NCBI GenBank assembly: GCA_018135685.1
Contig: JAENPR010000909.1
Coordinates: 124,001-188,000 of the forward strand
Reading direction: 5' to 3'
Origin: Themeda triandra
Taxonomy: Eukaryota > Streptophyta > Magnoliopsida > Poales > Poaceae
Length of the DNA: 64,000 bases
In this document: positions 22,385 to 35,333 of the stretch, piece after piece
How the letters are laid out: every line of letters begins with the position of its first letter
Numbering within the stretch: the first letter of the stretch is position 1
Position numbers and translations under genes: made by a program
The notes under the pieces: model-generated
Seen by the model: only the letters and a program-made list of their open reading frames with translations
The model's database searches: none
Told to the model about the DNA's origin: nothing

Positions 22385-22600
22385 ATATTTGTTTCTATTG
22401 CTTCTTTGGCCCTGAAAAAATTATTTGGCTCTGAAAAAAAAGTTTATAGTTACTTATTTGGGTTAATTTTTTCCAAAGTTACTTATTTGGCCTCAAAGTA
22501 AAATTTATTACTTCTACAGACTTCTGTTAGTTTTAAGGAGTTAACGGTGTGAAGTGGCATATAAAAAGACCATTTTACCCCATGTGGTAAAAAAAAAAAC
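22385..22600 (+). repeat. Probable relic of a MULE terminal region
   Basis: The order of motifs (GGCCCT...; TTATTTGGCTC; TTACTTATTTGGCC; ACTTCTGTTAG; TTAACGGTGTGAAGTGGCA; AAAGACCATTTTACCCC) parallels the left end of the MULE at 25,025-25,200, though it is much diverged. I found no partner end. Confidence 0.45.
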
Positions 22601-23912
22601 ACAGTTCCTACAAGTTCAAATCAAAGACTCCTCATCGATATGATTGATTTTGACTACTGAAATCAATACCTGCTGCACGGCGCGGGGAAGGTGGCTGCAG
22701 AAAATCGGATATCTCTGCTATTAATAATTTGACAAAATTTCTGGATTCTTTTTGGTTTCTGCCGTTCTCTTCTACCGTATTTTTCTGCCAGTAAAAAGTT
22801 ACTACAATTAGGATTCGGTACTCAATTAGGGCACCTGCCTTGCCGTATTTTTCTGCAGCTGCCCGCCAGCCAAGACTGCATAACAGAGAAAAGAGTGTGT
22901 AGTTACGTTAAAAAAAAAAGTAAAAAAAAAATGTTTAGCAAAGCTGTGCACGCATTTAATCTTTGAATGCATTATGTAGAGCCAAGTAAGGCGTTTTCTG
23001 CGGATTATCAAACTTGGCAAGCTTAGTGACTATGATTTCTTTAGGAGTTTTCTTCTTAATGTAATATATGTGCTTAGACGTAGTCTCAAAAGAAAAATGA
23101 TTTCTTTGGGGGTTTCCCTGGATGAGTCAGGGCCATGCCATGTTGGCCTTGGTAGGCAACCTCCGGCACTGGTGAATTTGAAAGAATTAGATAGAAGAAA
23201 TGTTTCATTGCATGACGCAGTGGAAGGAGGTTCGTGACACATGCTGTTTCTAAATATACATAAAAAAAGGTAAATTACTTCTTTCGCAAAAAAAAAAAAG
23301 TAATTTACTTGTTATATGGCTACATCATGGTCTATGTGGACTACCTATTTTGGAGACCAATGACCTGATCGAGGAAGCTGAGGATTGACATAGAATCTGC
23401 ATAAGGTCGATCCCTGAAGGGATAGATTGTCTGCGTACACAAAAGGCAAAGATGAAAAAAGGGAATTGACAAGGAACGGTGGAAATGTGTAGTATAATAG
23501 ATTAATAGGCAAACTATGCTAGTATGAGTATCAGCGTACGTAGCGAGTACCTTGATATAAGCGTGCCGTGACTGCAACAAAGAGCAACGCGACAGGTTGT
23601 TTTTCAGCCGCATATATTTTTTTTTTGAGACAACGTCCTTCGACGCGTTTCTCAGCCGCATATATTTTTCAGCCGCATATATATTTTACAGCCTCAAAGG
23701 CCTCTGCCTGCTGATCCCAAAGGGCGACATCCGCATCTTGGCTGGTTTAGCAAAACCGGGCAGAACATCTTAAACCGCTGATGGTGGATCGTGAATGAAC
23801 AGGTTACCAAAAGAGAGTTCGATACATACTTGCCATCGGTTATATACACATTTCTCAGTGGGTTAACGCCCTTTGCTGTTGACTGCATCTCTATGTGTGA
23901 GCACCGTTTCAG
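22601..23912. other. Intergenic, no gene recognised
   Basis: AT-rich, with poly(A) and poly(T) runs. A short CAGCCGCATATATTTTT word is repeated between 23,608 and 23,680. No conserved coding frame on either strand. Confidence 0.4.
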
Positions 23913-23927
23913 AATGCCTAGGACGTC

Positions 23928-24780
23928 ATGACTTGTCACCGTCGCCGGCCTCCAACAATAATCTCGTGTGAACTTCCTCCCCCCAGACGCACGCTAAGTT
24001 AGGGTTTGGGGCCGCCGCCTCCGCCACCACCACCGAGGGGCGCCGCCGCCACCACCGCCTGCGGCCCCCGTTCCCTCGCCTCCGGCCTCGCTGCCGGCGG
24101 TGACGCGGAGCGGGGGTCCGCCTCGATTTCCAGTTTTTCCTGTTTTTTCATAGGGTCTTAATCGAGTACTAGGTCTAGATTTTGCTCGCCGTCGATGTTC
24201 GGCGGCGGAGTTAGCTTTGGTCGGAGGAGCATGGCTCCTTTGCGACTTGGTTTTCCTGGCGACGCCGGCGATGCGGAAGCGGCGGCGGCGCAGGAATAAT
24301 TTCTCCCGGTCTCTTCCGTTCTCCGATGGCGATCTACTCCGACGTCAACGGAGAGGTTGGGAGAACTCTCTTGGAGTCGAGGCCGCGCATCGTTGTCTTC
24401 GTCGGTGATGATGATCGTTGACCCCGTTAATCTCAAGGAACATGTTTGGTGAAACCGAGCACCGGCTCGGGTTGGCGCGATGGAATCGAAGGATGCGTCG
24501 TGGATACTGGAGTTGGCCGATGCGCTGGGAGGCAACGTCGGGCCGGATTCGCCGAAGTAAGTCCTCCTGCGGCCTCCACCCCGTGGAGTTTGGCTCGATG
24601 CCTCGACGATGATTGGTACGCGGCTTCGATGATGGTGACGGATGGATCTCTGAAGGCTTCGAGGAAGATGAACAGGAGTTGTAATCTTCTATGTAATTTT
24701 CCTTTTCTTTAGAGTCCAGTCTGTAAAAGGGGCGGTGTAAGGCACTAAGATGAATACATGTTTCTTCTCAGAAAAAAAAA
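23928..24780 (+). mobile_element. Short non-LTR retroelement (LINE-derived or SINE-like) with poly(A)
   Basis: A 15-bp direct repeat, AATGCCTAGGACGTC, lies at 23,913-23,927 and 24,781-24,795. The 853 bp between ends in a run of A after TTTCTTCTCAG, the hallmarks of target-primed reverse transcription. The 5' part is GC-rich (TTAGGGTTTGGGGCCGCC...). The 3' part (TATGTAATTTTCC, GTAAAAGGGGCGGTGTAAGGC) resembles plant L1 3' ends. No reverse transcriptase is inside, so it is an internally deleted LINE or a non-autonomous derivative. Confidence 0.8.
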
Positions 24781-25024
24781 AATGCCTAGGACGTCTGGGA
24801 CACAGAACAAAATATTTTACAGGCGTGTGTATGACATACACCAGGCTTACTGGAAATCCAGTGGAAATAACTGTAGAGTACCTGATGTGTATGTATACTC
24901 AGGGTTGCGAGCCTTCATGGAGAGCTGATAGGCTGATCGGCGCGCATGCATATAAGGGAAACGTGTAGGAAGCACAGATCCTGAAAGCATGGATTCCTAC
25001 TTTCAAGCAACAACTGAAAGAATA

Positions 25025-25141
25025 GGGAGAATTATTTATATGGCCCTGTTTGAAACTTCGTTTGGTTATATGGCCCAAAAAAATTCGAATTTGGCTGTAT
25101 GGCCCAAAAGTGAAAGTTTCTTAGTTTTACGGCCTTCCGTC
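25025..25141 (+). repeat. MULE terminal inverted repeat, left
   Basis: Pairs with 33,784-33,900. Nearly identical through AGTGAAAGTTTCTTAGTT; the match weakens after the CCTTC(C/T)GT block. Confidence 0.9.
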
Positions 25142-25229
25142 AGTTTGACGGCTGTAACGGTGTTAAGTGGCACGCGTAAAGACCGTTTTACCCCTGCATG
25201 CGGAAAAATTAAAAAAACCTTGTTTAATG

Positions 25230-25353
<124 letters not shown>

Positions 25354-25545
25354 CAACATATATATTCTCAAATATTGACATAATCGAAAATTACCAACAC
25401 AATTATATGGGAACATAACCAACATATATGTATTGAAAGTGCTAAATTTGACATAGTTTTACACCCATAAATAAGTATCGCACAAAAGCATAGTTCACAA
25501 ATAATTCTGCTACAATAGTTCGGTTCTCACATAATAAAGGCCACA

Positions 25546-27262
25546 TGTGAAACGACCTGATTTCCGCGAAGGGAAATCCACAGAGTCGAAGTGTAATATG
25601 ACCGTTTAAATCACATTACCCAAATTCCAGTTGATAATCATCATCTATACATCGTAAATAAAAGAGTAAAGATAGATAGTATTTATCTTACTACATCGCC
25701 TCATGGCGGAAAACATAAAATAGTTATCAACCGGAACAGCTCGAAAAGGTGCGGAAGCCAAGGACTCCTCGACTTGAGCGAAGGCACGAATCCCTTAATC
25801 GCTATACTCCTCGGAATTGTAATCCTCATATGAACCTGTGCCAAAAATGTTTCAGTACGATTTGTACTGGCCACTCCCACCCTATGTGCTTGCTTTGTGG
25901 AATTGGATGCAATAAAGGTAATGTCAAGAGGCCTATAAATGGGGCTCTGGTTTTCCTATGCAATGGTAATCAAGTTTTAATTATAGTAATAGTCAAATTT
26001 TAACACAACCCAAATCCCACACACCATCCATCACCTTCCATCCATATCATCCCAAACCATCCCATATCCACCTCCATCACCATCACCAACATAGCCCACA
26101 CTCAGGTTAGCAAGCAGACTCCCACTCTGGTTGCCTCAGCGGCCCGCAGCCCACATCCTATGGCTCGCGGCCGGAAGTATCTCTCGGGGAAGGTAGAACA
26201 CTCCTCTCACTAGTCTAGTGCAAGCAGAACACAGGAAAGGTCCATAGCCGAGAAATCGGCATATGTATCGATCGATCAACCATACACTCTGCAGAGGTTT
26301 CACTATTCCACAAGATAACCATCATCGATGCTCGCTAACATCTAGGCAGATACCGGGCGCCTGCCGGCCTAGAACGATGCCACCCTACCTCTCAGCCCTG
26401 GAACACCCCGTAAGAAGTGGCGAATCGTGAAGTCATGTCCCCGATCCCGAATAGGGGGCCATGATCGTCTCGAGAGGGTGTGAGACCATCCCTTCCCGTA
26501 CCTCCCTAACACATCCTCGCCTAGCAGTAGTGGCATCATCCTACCCGGTGGTTCGGCCGTCTCCCCCCCATGGGAAGCGAGTGGAAAGCAAGGATTCCTA
26601 TGATCCGATTACTAGCACTTTCAGTCCTTAATGTGACCAAACCGGGATATCTTCATCAGGGTTACCATTTAACGTGCCACCACAGCACCTCCACCCTAAG
26701 CTCCGCCCCTTGGAGACTCACACAGGGTCCACCTCTCCGACACATTCCACATTTACCCGCCACAGGTAGAACTAACAGGGATGTCCAGTACATCCCCTGG
26801 CAAGACTCGCTCCAAAAGCTCGTCGTAGATCCCAGCTCAGTCGACTCAACCCTCACCCTTCACACACCCAAGACACACGCCAAGACCACCATGTCCTCAC
26901 CATAGTTCCCAGGTCCAACACATCCCTTCCCATGGTTCACCACTATCATCACATCGTCGATATAATGTAGTGGAGTAAAATATAACAGTAATAAAATAAG
27001 CGTGCGTCTATCCTAACAGCGGGTGAGCAGGGTGAAAGGTTAATCAAGGTAAAGGCCATCAAGTATATAACTTACTACCATGCAATCCTATAGCAGCAGT
27101 TGTATTCAACAGAAATGTAAAGCACTAGCAGTTCTATTATTTGCCATGCGTAATGGGATCTACGGAAATGGGTGGGATGTGGCACCTTCGGCTGAGTTTC
27201 CTGAGTCCTTGTCGTGCTCGAAGTCCTTCTCCTTGCGACTCCGAAATCAGGACGTAACGGTC
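25546..27262. mobile_element. Possible LTR-retrotransposon LTR or fragment inside the MULE
   Basis: It starts TGTGAAACGACCTGATTTCC and, ~1.7 kb later, has CCGAAATCAGGACGTAAC, so the ends carry a loosely inverted motif like those of some gypsy LTRs. The interval is C-rich with no gene. I could not find a convincing CA end or 5-bp duplication, so limits and class are uncertain. Confidence 0.4.
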
Positions 27263-30200
27263 GCGGTAGCGACCCCTATAGATTAGCACAAAGAACGAAT
27301 AAAAACCAAAAAGATTCAAATGCACTCAAACATGAGCTCAGGACGTAGAGCTCGATTTAGAGAAAACTTGGACGCTTGTTTTATATTTTTCTGAGTTCGG
27401 ATGAATTAGTTATGAATTCCTGAAGTTTAATATGATCTCTGAAAAAGAAAAAAAGGTTGATTAATATGGTGTTGACGTGTGGTGTGTTCTGGTTGGGCCA
27501 CATGGCCTCTTCTGATTAGTTGTGACCGAATAGTGAATGACAAGTGGGGGCCAATGGTCAACAAGCAGCCAATGACAAATCGTGACCAGAGAGGTGTATA
27601 TGGGATTGTATTACTGGAATTATTGTACCAAAGAAAAACGGCCAAAAATCAAGATGATGTCATCCTAATGTCATCTTGATGTCGTCCGCAAGCTAACATG
27701 GCAACTTTAATGGAAACGGTGCTTGCGTGGCCGCAGGGAGATCAAGGTTGGCAACAGGCCACGTGACTTCGATTTGGAGTTCAGCTAGTTTACGAATGTG
27801 CATTAGTTTACGTGTGTATATATACACACATACATATACGTATAGAGAGCATGTTGGCTGTTTGAATCAATATTTGGCATAGTATATTCTTCTTGTAAAT
27901 AAGTTGCATGGCATCAGTGGGGGCTTACGGGGTGCTGGGAATGGCCGTCCGCGGTGACGACGGCAGGTCGGTGTAGCGGTGGGCCGGCTTAGCGTTGAGC
28001 AGAACCGTGGTGAGGAAGAAGACGTCGGCTTGCGGTTCTGTGCTTGACGTGGTGAGGACAGTGAGGGCGGCTTGTCCGCGGGCGACATCGTGGACGGCGC
28101 TAGATCGCGGTGAAGGACGACGACGACTTGGTGCAGACGAGGACGGCGTCCAGGTGCACGATGAGGATGCAGAGCGGCATCACGAGGCGGAGATGGGCTC
28201 GCGCGCGTCCGTGGGTCAAGCAGAGCGCGGCGTCGCATGCATGGCTTGGCTACCTCTCTCCTCTCGTCTCTCTCTGGTGTGGTTCTTGAGGTGCCAACGA
28301 GTGGCGCCGAGGTAACCAGCACCCGACGGAAGAACAGGACCATGTCCGCGCCGAGCGTGGGCGGACGTCTTCGCGAGAAGGCAGGGGATGGCGTGGACCA
28401 AGCTAGGAGCATGCAGTGGTTCTTTCGCAATGGCGGGCGCTTCTCCGTGCATGTGCTGCGGACGCGAGTGGCTGGGAGAGGTTGGAGGGCCAGGAGGGAT
28501 CACGAACCGGTCGGTCTGGGGCATGCGCACTAGGTGTGGTTGGCTTCTTCCGTGGTGTGAGTGAACGTGAGCAATTGAGGGAGCAAGGTACAGGAGCATG
28601 CAACGCTCCGGGTGCCGCATGGGTCATGCGAGTGGAGGAGAAAGAAAAGGAAAATTTATTAACTCAAATGGATTTTGAAATGACATCAAAAGAAAATTAA
28701 TTAGGAGGAATCCGGAAAGGGTTGGAGAGAGTTGCCGGGTCACGGTAAGGTGAGTGGCGATTGGGCATTAGTTTACACATGTGTATATATATACACAGGT
28801 ACACGTATAACGGGCATGCATGGTGGTGAATGCTAGCCGTAGGCTAGTTACGTGATTCATGAACCTTTAGGCGTCGAGCGAGGGCAAAGCCTAGAAAGTG
28901 TAGTTACGTACGTTTATGGTTTGGCTGGTGCGGTGCATGGATGCCTGCCTAAACTAAGTAAGCGGGCACAGGCTTGGTTGGTCCTGCACGTGCATGCTCA
29001 GGATATAATTATTAATTAGCAAATGGATCAGTAAGGGAACAATGTGGTTGGCCAAGGGATTAAGGAGATATGCTTTTCTATTAAGCTCCAAGATTTATAG
29101 GGGATGGGTTGCGCCTGCGACGTCGTCCGCGGGCTCTCGGAGTAGTCGTGCAGATACTGCAGATGTTGTGGGCAGTGCAGGCAGACGGGGGCTCCGACCG
29201 TGGAATGATCATGAGGGCGATGACGTGATGGGACTCTTGTGTTATATATGGCGTTGGCTTACGGACGGGGCGAGGTCGGTCACGAGGATGTGGAAGGATT
29301 GGGATCCATGTCCAAGGGTTACATAATTATGACCATTTGCTAATATGATCATGTGATAATATTTATTAGTTGTTTTCTCTATAGGGTTTGGGTTTCAACC
29401 CCTAGAGTCAACTCCTACACTCATAGGGTTATTACTATTGCAAGTTAAAAGGTAATGTCATCTGGTTCATAGCTTAAATACCCTATTGGTGGTTTTAATA
29501 TGTCATCACAAAAATCCACTAAGATCCAAATAAAAAATGCAGTAATTATGGGATTAAACCACATGTGGCTTTAAGAGAGATATTAAGGCACATGTAATGA
29601 TATTATAACGTAGTGCTTAGTAACTAAACGTAGGTGCCTCTTGTGCAACTAGGTAGGGTTTCCTATATGACAAGCAACAAACATGGGTTTATTTAGAAAA
29701 AAAAATTATAGTTGGGATTTTTGTGTTAGGTGAATTTTCTGGGTTGTTACAACATGAAAGTGCTACATTGGTCTCATTCTCTCTCACACATACATATAGT
29801 AAAGGGAAGCAAATCAAATATCACAAATCAAAGACTAAGCCTTCTTTTGCTTCGCGTGCTCGGGTATGTGGCTGTTAGGAATTCCCTTCTTGCTTCTTGT
29901 ACCCATCGATGGGCTATCAAGTTGCACCATGGGATTGGTTGTGGCTTTTTTCTTTGGAAGACCTAGCTTTTTTCGGATTGCTATCCGTTTCTTTTTTACT
30001 TGAACAGGTGGACCTTCAATTTGAGCAATAGAAAGTGCTTCGGGCTGATTTGACCCGCTTCTTGACCTACAAATAGTATACATTGACAGATATTTAAGAT
30101 TAGGGGAAACAACTGAATGACTATAAGTTCATTTCAGATTTAGTAAACATACAATTTTGAACGACCTGACCCGAGTTTGAGTTAGTTTTCTTTCCCTTTT

Positions 30201-30633
30201 TACTTGAAACCTCCAAGCTGTGGCTGTCACAATATTCAACTAATTTAGGTTTGAAAGGAAGATGTGATGTTTAGATTGATTGCAGCAATATGTAACGTAC
30301 CTTTTAGATGGTTCTGGTGGACAGTCCTCGGTTCACTTCCTTTTATTATTAGATGTTGTTACCAAGTTTTCACTACAGTCACAAAGTTGTATTTAGAATC
30401 AATGTAAAGTTTTTAGATCTTGTTTACATGAGAAAAAGAAAGACCAAACCTTGGGGGCATTGTCATTGTCGCCGATGGTGCATCTTCTAACAAAGGAATA
30501 ATAGAACTTTTGGCACTTTTGATGCTCCTTGCCCTCTTCTTTTCTCGCTGCCCGAAATAAGAGTAGAATGAAAATAGTGAATATCATATACTAACAAAGC
30601 AAAGAGAAATGGTAGACAAGACTAGAGAAATTA
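27263..30633. other. MULE interior: GC-rich patches and AT-rich filler
   Basis: 27,900-28,530 is GC-rich. On the minus strand it has coding-like stretches (MPLCILIVHLDAVLVCTK, then after a 1-nt shift TVLTTSSTEPQADVFFLTTV and NAKPAHRYTDLPSS) but no domain I recognise. 29,042-29,326 keeps an open + frame without a domain. Similar words CATTAGTTTAC...TGTATATATA occur at about 27,802 and 28,767. At 27,646-27,680 is a small foldback (AAGATGATGTCATCC). These could be captured host sequence or a second MULE gene. Confidence 0.4.
29835..30083 (-). pseudogene. Probable C-terminal exon of the MULE transposase
   Basis: Lysine-rich frame with VQVKKKRIAIRKKLGLPKKK and LDSPSMGTRSKKG. Basic tails with a (S/T)RSK motif are common at the C-terminus of plant MULE transposases. 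It lies downstream of the zinc-knuckle segment on the same strand. The intervening splice sites are not resolved. Confidence 0.5.
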
Positions 30634-33097
30634 TTACTTGATCTTTTTCATAGCCTCAATGTCTTCTTGCCTACCCCTCCCGCATGTTTTAAAATGATGT
30701 CCGTAGTCAAAGCAAATGGGGCACGGGTGCTGTCCTCTTTTCTTTGTTTTCTCAATGTGCCCTTGTACCTTTCGGTCTTTGGCCTACCAGCCTACCTTTG
30801 TCAATAAAGGTGGGTGCATGAAAAAGCCATGGTTAGGTTCAGCCACTGAGACTTATCTCGGGCATAGCTGGAATAAGCGACTATATGCAACTCTAAATTT
30901 CTCAATTGAGTAGTACAAGTCAACATGACTCTCTATTGTCAAATCATCTCTGGAGGTGATGAATGCCAGAGCATGCTTGCAAGGAATTCCAGAAACATCC
31001 CATTTCCTGCAAGTACAAGTCCTCTCTTTTAGGTCAACACGAAACTGAAATGCACTTCCTCCCATTGCAGTAACTTATGCTATGTCTTCTGAGCATTCTT
31101 GAACTTCCAAGTTTCCCTTTTTACTCTCCTCATTCAACTCTCTAATGATGTGGGGCAAAATCAAGCCCTGAAGTTTCTTCCCTATTTTCCTTCTTTTGTT
31201 CCACTTGGACATGAGCATTTGTCTTAGCTTGTCAAAGAAATCATCCAAATTCATTGACTTGTGAGGCTTCATCCAATTATTAAAGCTTTCTACAAGGTTG
31301 TTGGTCACATAGTCTACCTTGCAAATTGTTCCAAAATGGCTCCTTGACCACAATTTTGGGTGTGCTGCAAGTAGCCATTCTATTGCAACTGGATTTGCAG
31401 TCTTCATGGCATTCACATTTACTCCATACCAATACATGCTCTATGAATATGCTGCTAGCCATAGGTGGTCATCAAACACCTTGCCATGATATCTTTTCTT
31501 GAAGTTGGTCACTAAATGGTACATGCATTCTCTATGTTCAGCAGATGGAAATACCTCACCCACCCCTGCCATCACAGCCTGTCCAGCATCAGTACATATG
31601 GTTAAACCCCTTGGTGACCCTATGGCTTGTTTAAGCTGACTCATGAACCAAACCCAGTTTTCTGTAGTTTCTGAATCAAAAATTGCAAAGCAAACAGGAT
31701 ACATCCACTTATGCCCATCAATAGCAATTGCACTAGCCAGTCGTCCCTTGTATCTGCCTGTCAAGAATGTACTGTCTATTGCAAGGTATGGCCTACAAGC
31801 AGTAAGGAACCCATCTATGCAAGGCTTGAATGCTAAAAAAAATCTTCTGAATCTGACATTTTCATCTACCATGTGATGGTCAATAATGACTAAGCTACCA
31901 GGGCAACATTTCTCTACTTGTGCTTTAAACTTGAACAGATTATCAAAGCTGGAATCCCAGTCACCATAAAGGTGTTTTAGTGCTATGGTCTTACCATCAA
32001 ACACTCTATGGTACGGTACCTCTATCCCATGGTGTTCTTTCAATTTCATCACCAATTCTTTTGCACCCAAAGTTGCATCCACTATGAGGAAGTCCTTCAC
32101 ATTTTCACATACCCAATATTTGGTTGCATTCTTAGCCTTCTTTGACAATCTTCGGCTAGAGCACTTATGATCAGGAGGTTTGTTTTTCACCTATACGAAG
32201 ACAAACATTTAGCGACGAATATAAACAATCTGCAAACACATTGAACAAAAGGGATGCACGAAGCCTTACCATTACAGTGGAGTCATCCTTAGTTGTAGCT
32301 GCATATATCCACCATGGACATCCCTCTTTGTCTCTCATTGAACAGTATGCCCTGTACCTCTTTGGTCCAGTCTTTCGAATATTGAACTCGATTTTGGCTT
32401 TGATTGCATGTTGCGAAAGTGACACTTTGAAGGTGTACATATTTGCATAAGTAGACCCTTGTACCATTGGTGGATCCTTAGGATCATGATCTGCACTTGG
32501 AGTATAGCTGTGCTCATTGCATTGCTCCTCTTCCTCATCATCATCCTCTGACTCATCTCCTCCACTTTCATTATCATCAACCACTTATGCTGGCTCCTTC
32601 TCAACTGGCCTCTGAAAGTTGTTGGGTTGTATAGTGTCAAGGTAAATATCCTCCTCATCAACACCTACATGTTCATTCTGTGGTTTAGGGTTCCTAAGGT
32701 AGTCATCGTCCTCCTCTTCCTCAACATTATTATCCTCTACAGTATGCTCCTCTTCCTCACCAAAATCCCACTTTGTGACAGGCTCATATGGATCAGAAGG
32801 ACCTCGGTAGACAACAAACATGATGATGAACTTTTTCTTTGAATGCCTCTCAAACATAGCCATCAAATCTTGGTCACTTTTTACTTCAGGGAAAGATTTC
32901 AATTCTTCATCATAATATTGAAAATGTGCCACATCCAAATAATCAGGCTAGTACTTATCTACCACCGAATTATGTAGGTCCATAAAATTAGCTTTGTCCG
33001 AATCAATAACCATGTCAAAGGCATAACAACCGAATTCTTGCCTACACTTCTTACGGTTGCCAAGCAATTTTATCTCTAACTTGAAATTGGAATCCAT
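30634..33097 (-). pseudogene. MURA-type MULE transposase, several stops
   Basis: The frame opens at ATG 33,097 (MDSNFKLEIKLLGNRKKC). It then has the MuDR N-terminal domain (STYANMYTFKVSLSQHAIK; GCPWWIYAA). An intron at 32,191-32,269 joins TVM to VKNKPPDHKC in phase. The transposase core follows: YLAIDSTFLTGRYKG (first Asp), LTICTDAGQAVM (second Asp), SAEHRECMYHL (C-X2-H), KVFDDHLW. Then come the SWIM finger (CTCRKWDVSGIPCKHALAFI) and, after frameshifts near 30,870-30,830, the zinc knuckle CPICFDYGHHFKTC. In-frame stops lie at 32,948, 32,585, 31,441 and 31,075, and a further stop in the knuckle segment. The first four are isolated: the frame continues unchanged across each. Non-functional as read. 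Confidence 0.88.
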
Positions 33098-33783
33098 ACT
33101 GTCATGCAAATTTAAAATATTGTTTTAGAAATTATCAATTGAAACATCAGCAAGTACACATACGAGCACCAAAATACTCACTCTTGGTCTCTTGGCTGAG
33201 GGCCAAGGGCGCCGGAGGAGATGTCCGCCGCGTCCTCCAAGGTCGCTGGAGCCAAGGTCGATGGAGGAGATGGCCGCCGCTTCCTTGCCGCAGGGAGGTC
33301 GCGCCGCCGCCGGGTCAATGGAGGAGATGGCCGCTGCGGGTCGGGGAGGCGCGGCGTGCACCCGCGTGGGGGGGAGGCGCGCCCTCGCCTCCCCGTCCTG
33401 CGTCGCCCGGGTAGCGCGCCGGCTCTCGTCGCGCCTCGCCCTTCGCCGTCGCGGCCGTGCGCGCGCCACGACCACGGCGGGCGCGCCTGAGCCGACCATG
33501 GGAGCACGGGTCACGGCGGCTCTTGGCTCAAGGGCGGCGAATCCGCCGTCCGGCCCGGATCTGGTCGATGGCTGGGCGGCGGCGCGACCTCAAGGCCGGC
33601 GGCGGCAGCGGCGCCTTCCTGCATCGCCGGTTTTTTTTTCTCGGAGCGCGGCGTCGGGAGGGTCGGGAGGAGCGAAGACGGAAAACAGACCGTGCGTGCG
33701 TCGTGTGTTTGGCCACTGAGAGGCAATCCTGTCTTTTCGCGTGTGACCAGGCCACAGAGTTGACGGAATGGGCTCACGGACCT
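33098..33783 (-). promoter_or_regulatory. GC-rich 5' region of the MULE
   Basis: Strongly GC-rich and CpG-rich, with a repeated ATGGAGGAGATGGCCGC word. It lies between the transposase start and the right TIR, where the promoter and 5'UTR are expected. Open frames on both strands are by-products of base composition. Confidence 0.45.
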
Positions 33784-33900
33784 AACAGAAGGTCATATAA
33801 CTAAGAAACTTTCACTTTTGGGCCATATAGCCAAATTCGAATTTTTTTGGGCCATATAAGCAAACGAAGTTTCAAACAGGGCCATATAAATAATTCTCCC
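33784..33900 (-). repeat. MULE terminal inverted repeat, right
   Basis: Inverted partner of 25,025-25,141; it ends AATAATTCTCCC at 33,900. Confidence 0.9.
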
Positions 33901-35333
33901 AAAAGAATATTCAGTCTACTACTACTGACTGGCGCGCGCTTTCGCGCGAGAGCCGAAACCATTTTTTTGTTCCTGCAGCTGACCGTTTGGTGTTTGGTTT
34001 GGGCTGGTTGACCATGTGGGCTCAAATCGATGAGATTACGGTACAGTCACGCTTGCTTCGGTATCTATACTGAACAGGGACCTTCGTGTGGTGTTCGCGT
34101 GCCCCGTTCAGAGCAACAATTTTGAGTGGACCGGGGATGAACATGACATGGCTAGGTGTTCAGTATAGATTATGGTTTTAATATAAACATAAGAGAGTTG
34201 GATTACATAAGAGATCAAAGTAGTTTCTAGGTAAAGCATGAGCACACATACAAAGAAGTAGCTGCATTGACGGTAACAGACATAGTTGTGTCTTTTTATG
34301 TGTCTTTTTATACAAAGAATATACATGTTACAAAGAATTGATGTGACTGAGAAGACATTAATATATAACAGGGTGGCAAAAATACATGTTATATCAGAGA
34401 ACAGAACAAATGTGCTGCCCCATCTAGCTAATCATCAAGCTGGCTATTTACACACCTGAAAATGGAGACTGGACTCACCAAACTTACTTGACAGGTCACC
34501 TAAAATTGACTAAATTTTGGTATAAGTACCATCATAGTCCAAGCATCCTGTTATAGGAAGTTCTCAGTGAACCAAAGCTTCTCTTCGCTGTCATAAGTGC
34601 TTCAACAAGCGTGGAAGTGTTTGTAGCAGAAGCTTTTATGTGGAAACTGAAACAATCGAACAGCTTGATGTGAAGAACTTGTAGCAGAAGCTTTTAGAAT
34701 AATGCGGCCTGCCATATAAACTTTTAGGACACTGCAGTTTTGGAATCATTAAGTTTAAAAAATGACATGGGACTAATTTCTCTGAACTCCTAACAGAAAC
34801 ATGCATGTGCACTGTCTAATTTGACCTACTACACCTAATAAAGGAAGGACCATTACCTCCAGTAGTACAGGGTAGGAGTACAAAATTCATTCTAGCACTA
34901 ATCATTACACATGCAGCCCAGCAATATATGAAGACTGATTTAGCACCGCATACAAATTTTGCAATAGAAGTGGGTATTTGAATCACCCACACACAGAAAT
35001 GTCCTCAATTAGCACCAGATAAGATACACACGCAGAGAAATGCCCCTGAATTAGCACCAGATAAGATACAGTTAAATCGTTGACAGCATAAAAGGACCTC
35101 AATATTGTGAGGAGCATAGAAACTATATCCCTTTCCTAGAATCAAACTCTAGGAACGACCCATAAATTCTTTTCAACTTTAGCACACAAACTGAGAGTTA
35201 TAATCCAAAGGGAACATGTCTAAAAGAAACTGAAGAGGTAATTCGTTGTAACAGAGCCTCTACCATTGGTAGTTCCATATTGACCCTAGCTGTATATTTT
35301 TGTATATCTATTTTAATTGCAATGCTTTGAGAT
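33901..35333. other. Intergenic / 3' flank of the downstream gene
   Basis: AT-rich. It should contain the 3'UTR of the minus-strand gene ending at 35,334. A small GC palindrome (GCGCGCGCTTTCGCGCG) is at about 33,932. No other gene seen. Confidence 0.4.

Noticed and set aside
33125..33804. Several GC-rich open frames on both strands
   Set aside because: All are low-complexity Arg/Ala/Pro frames caused by base composition in the MULE 5' region.
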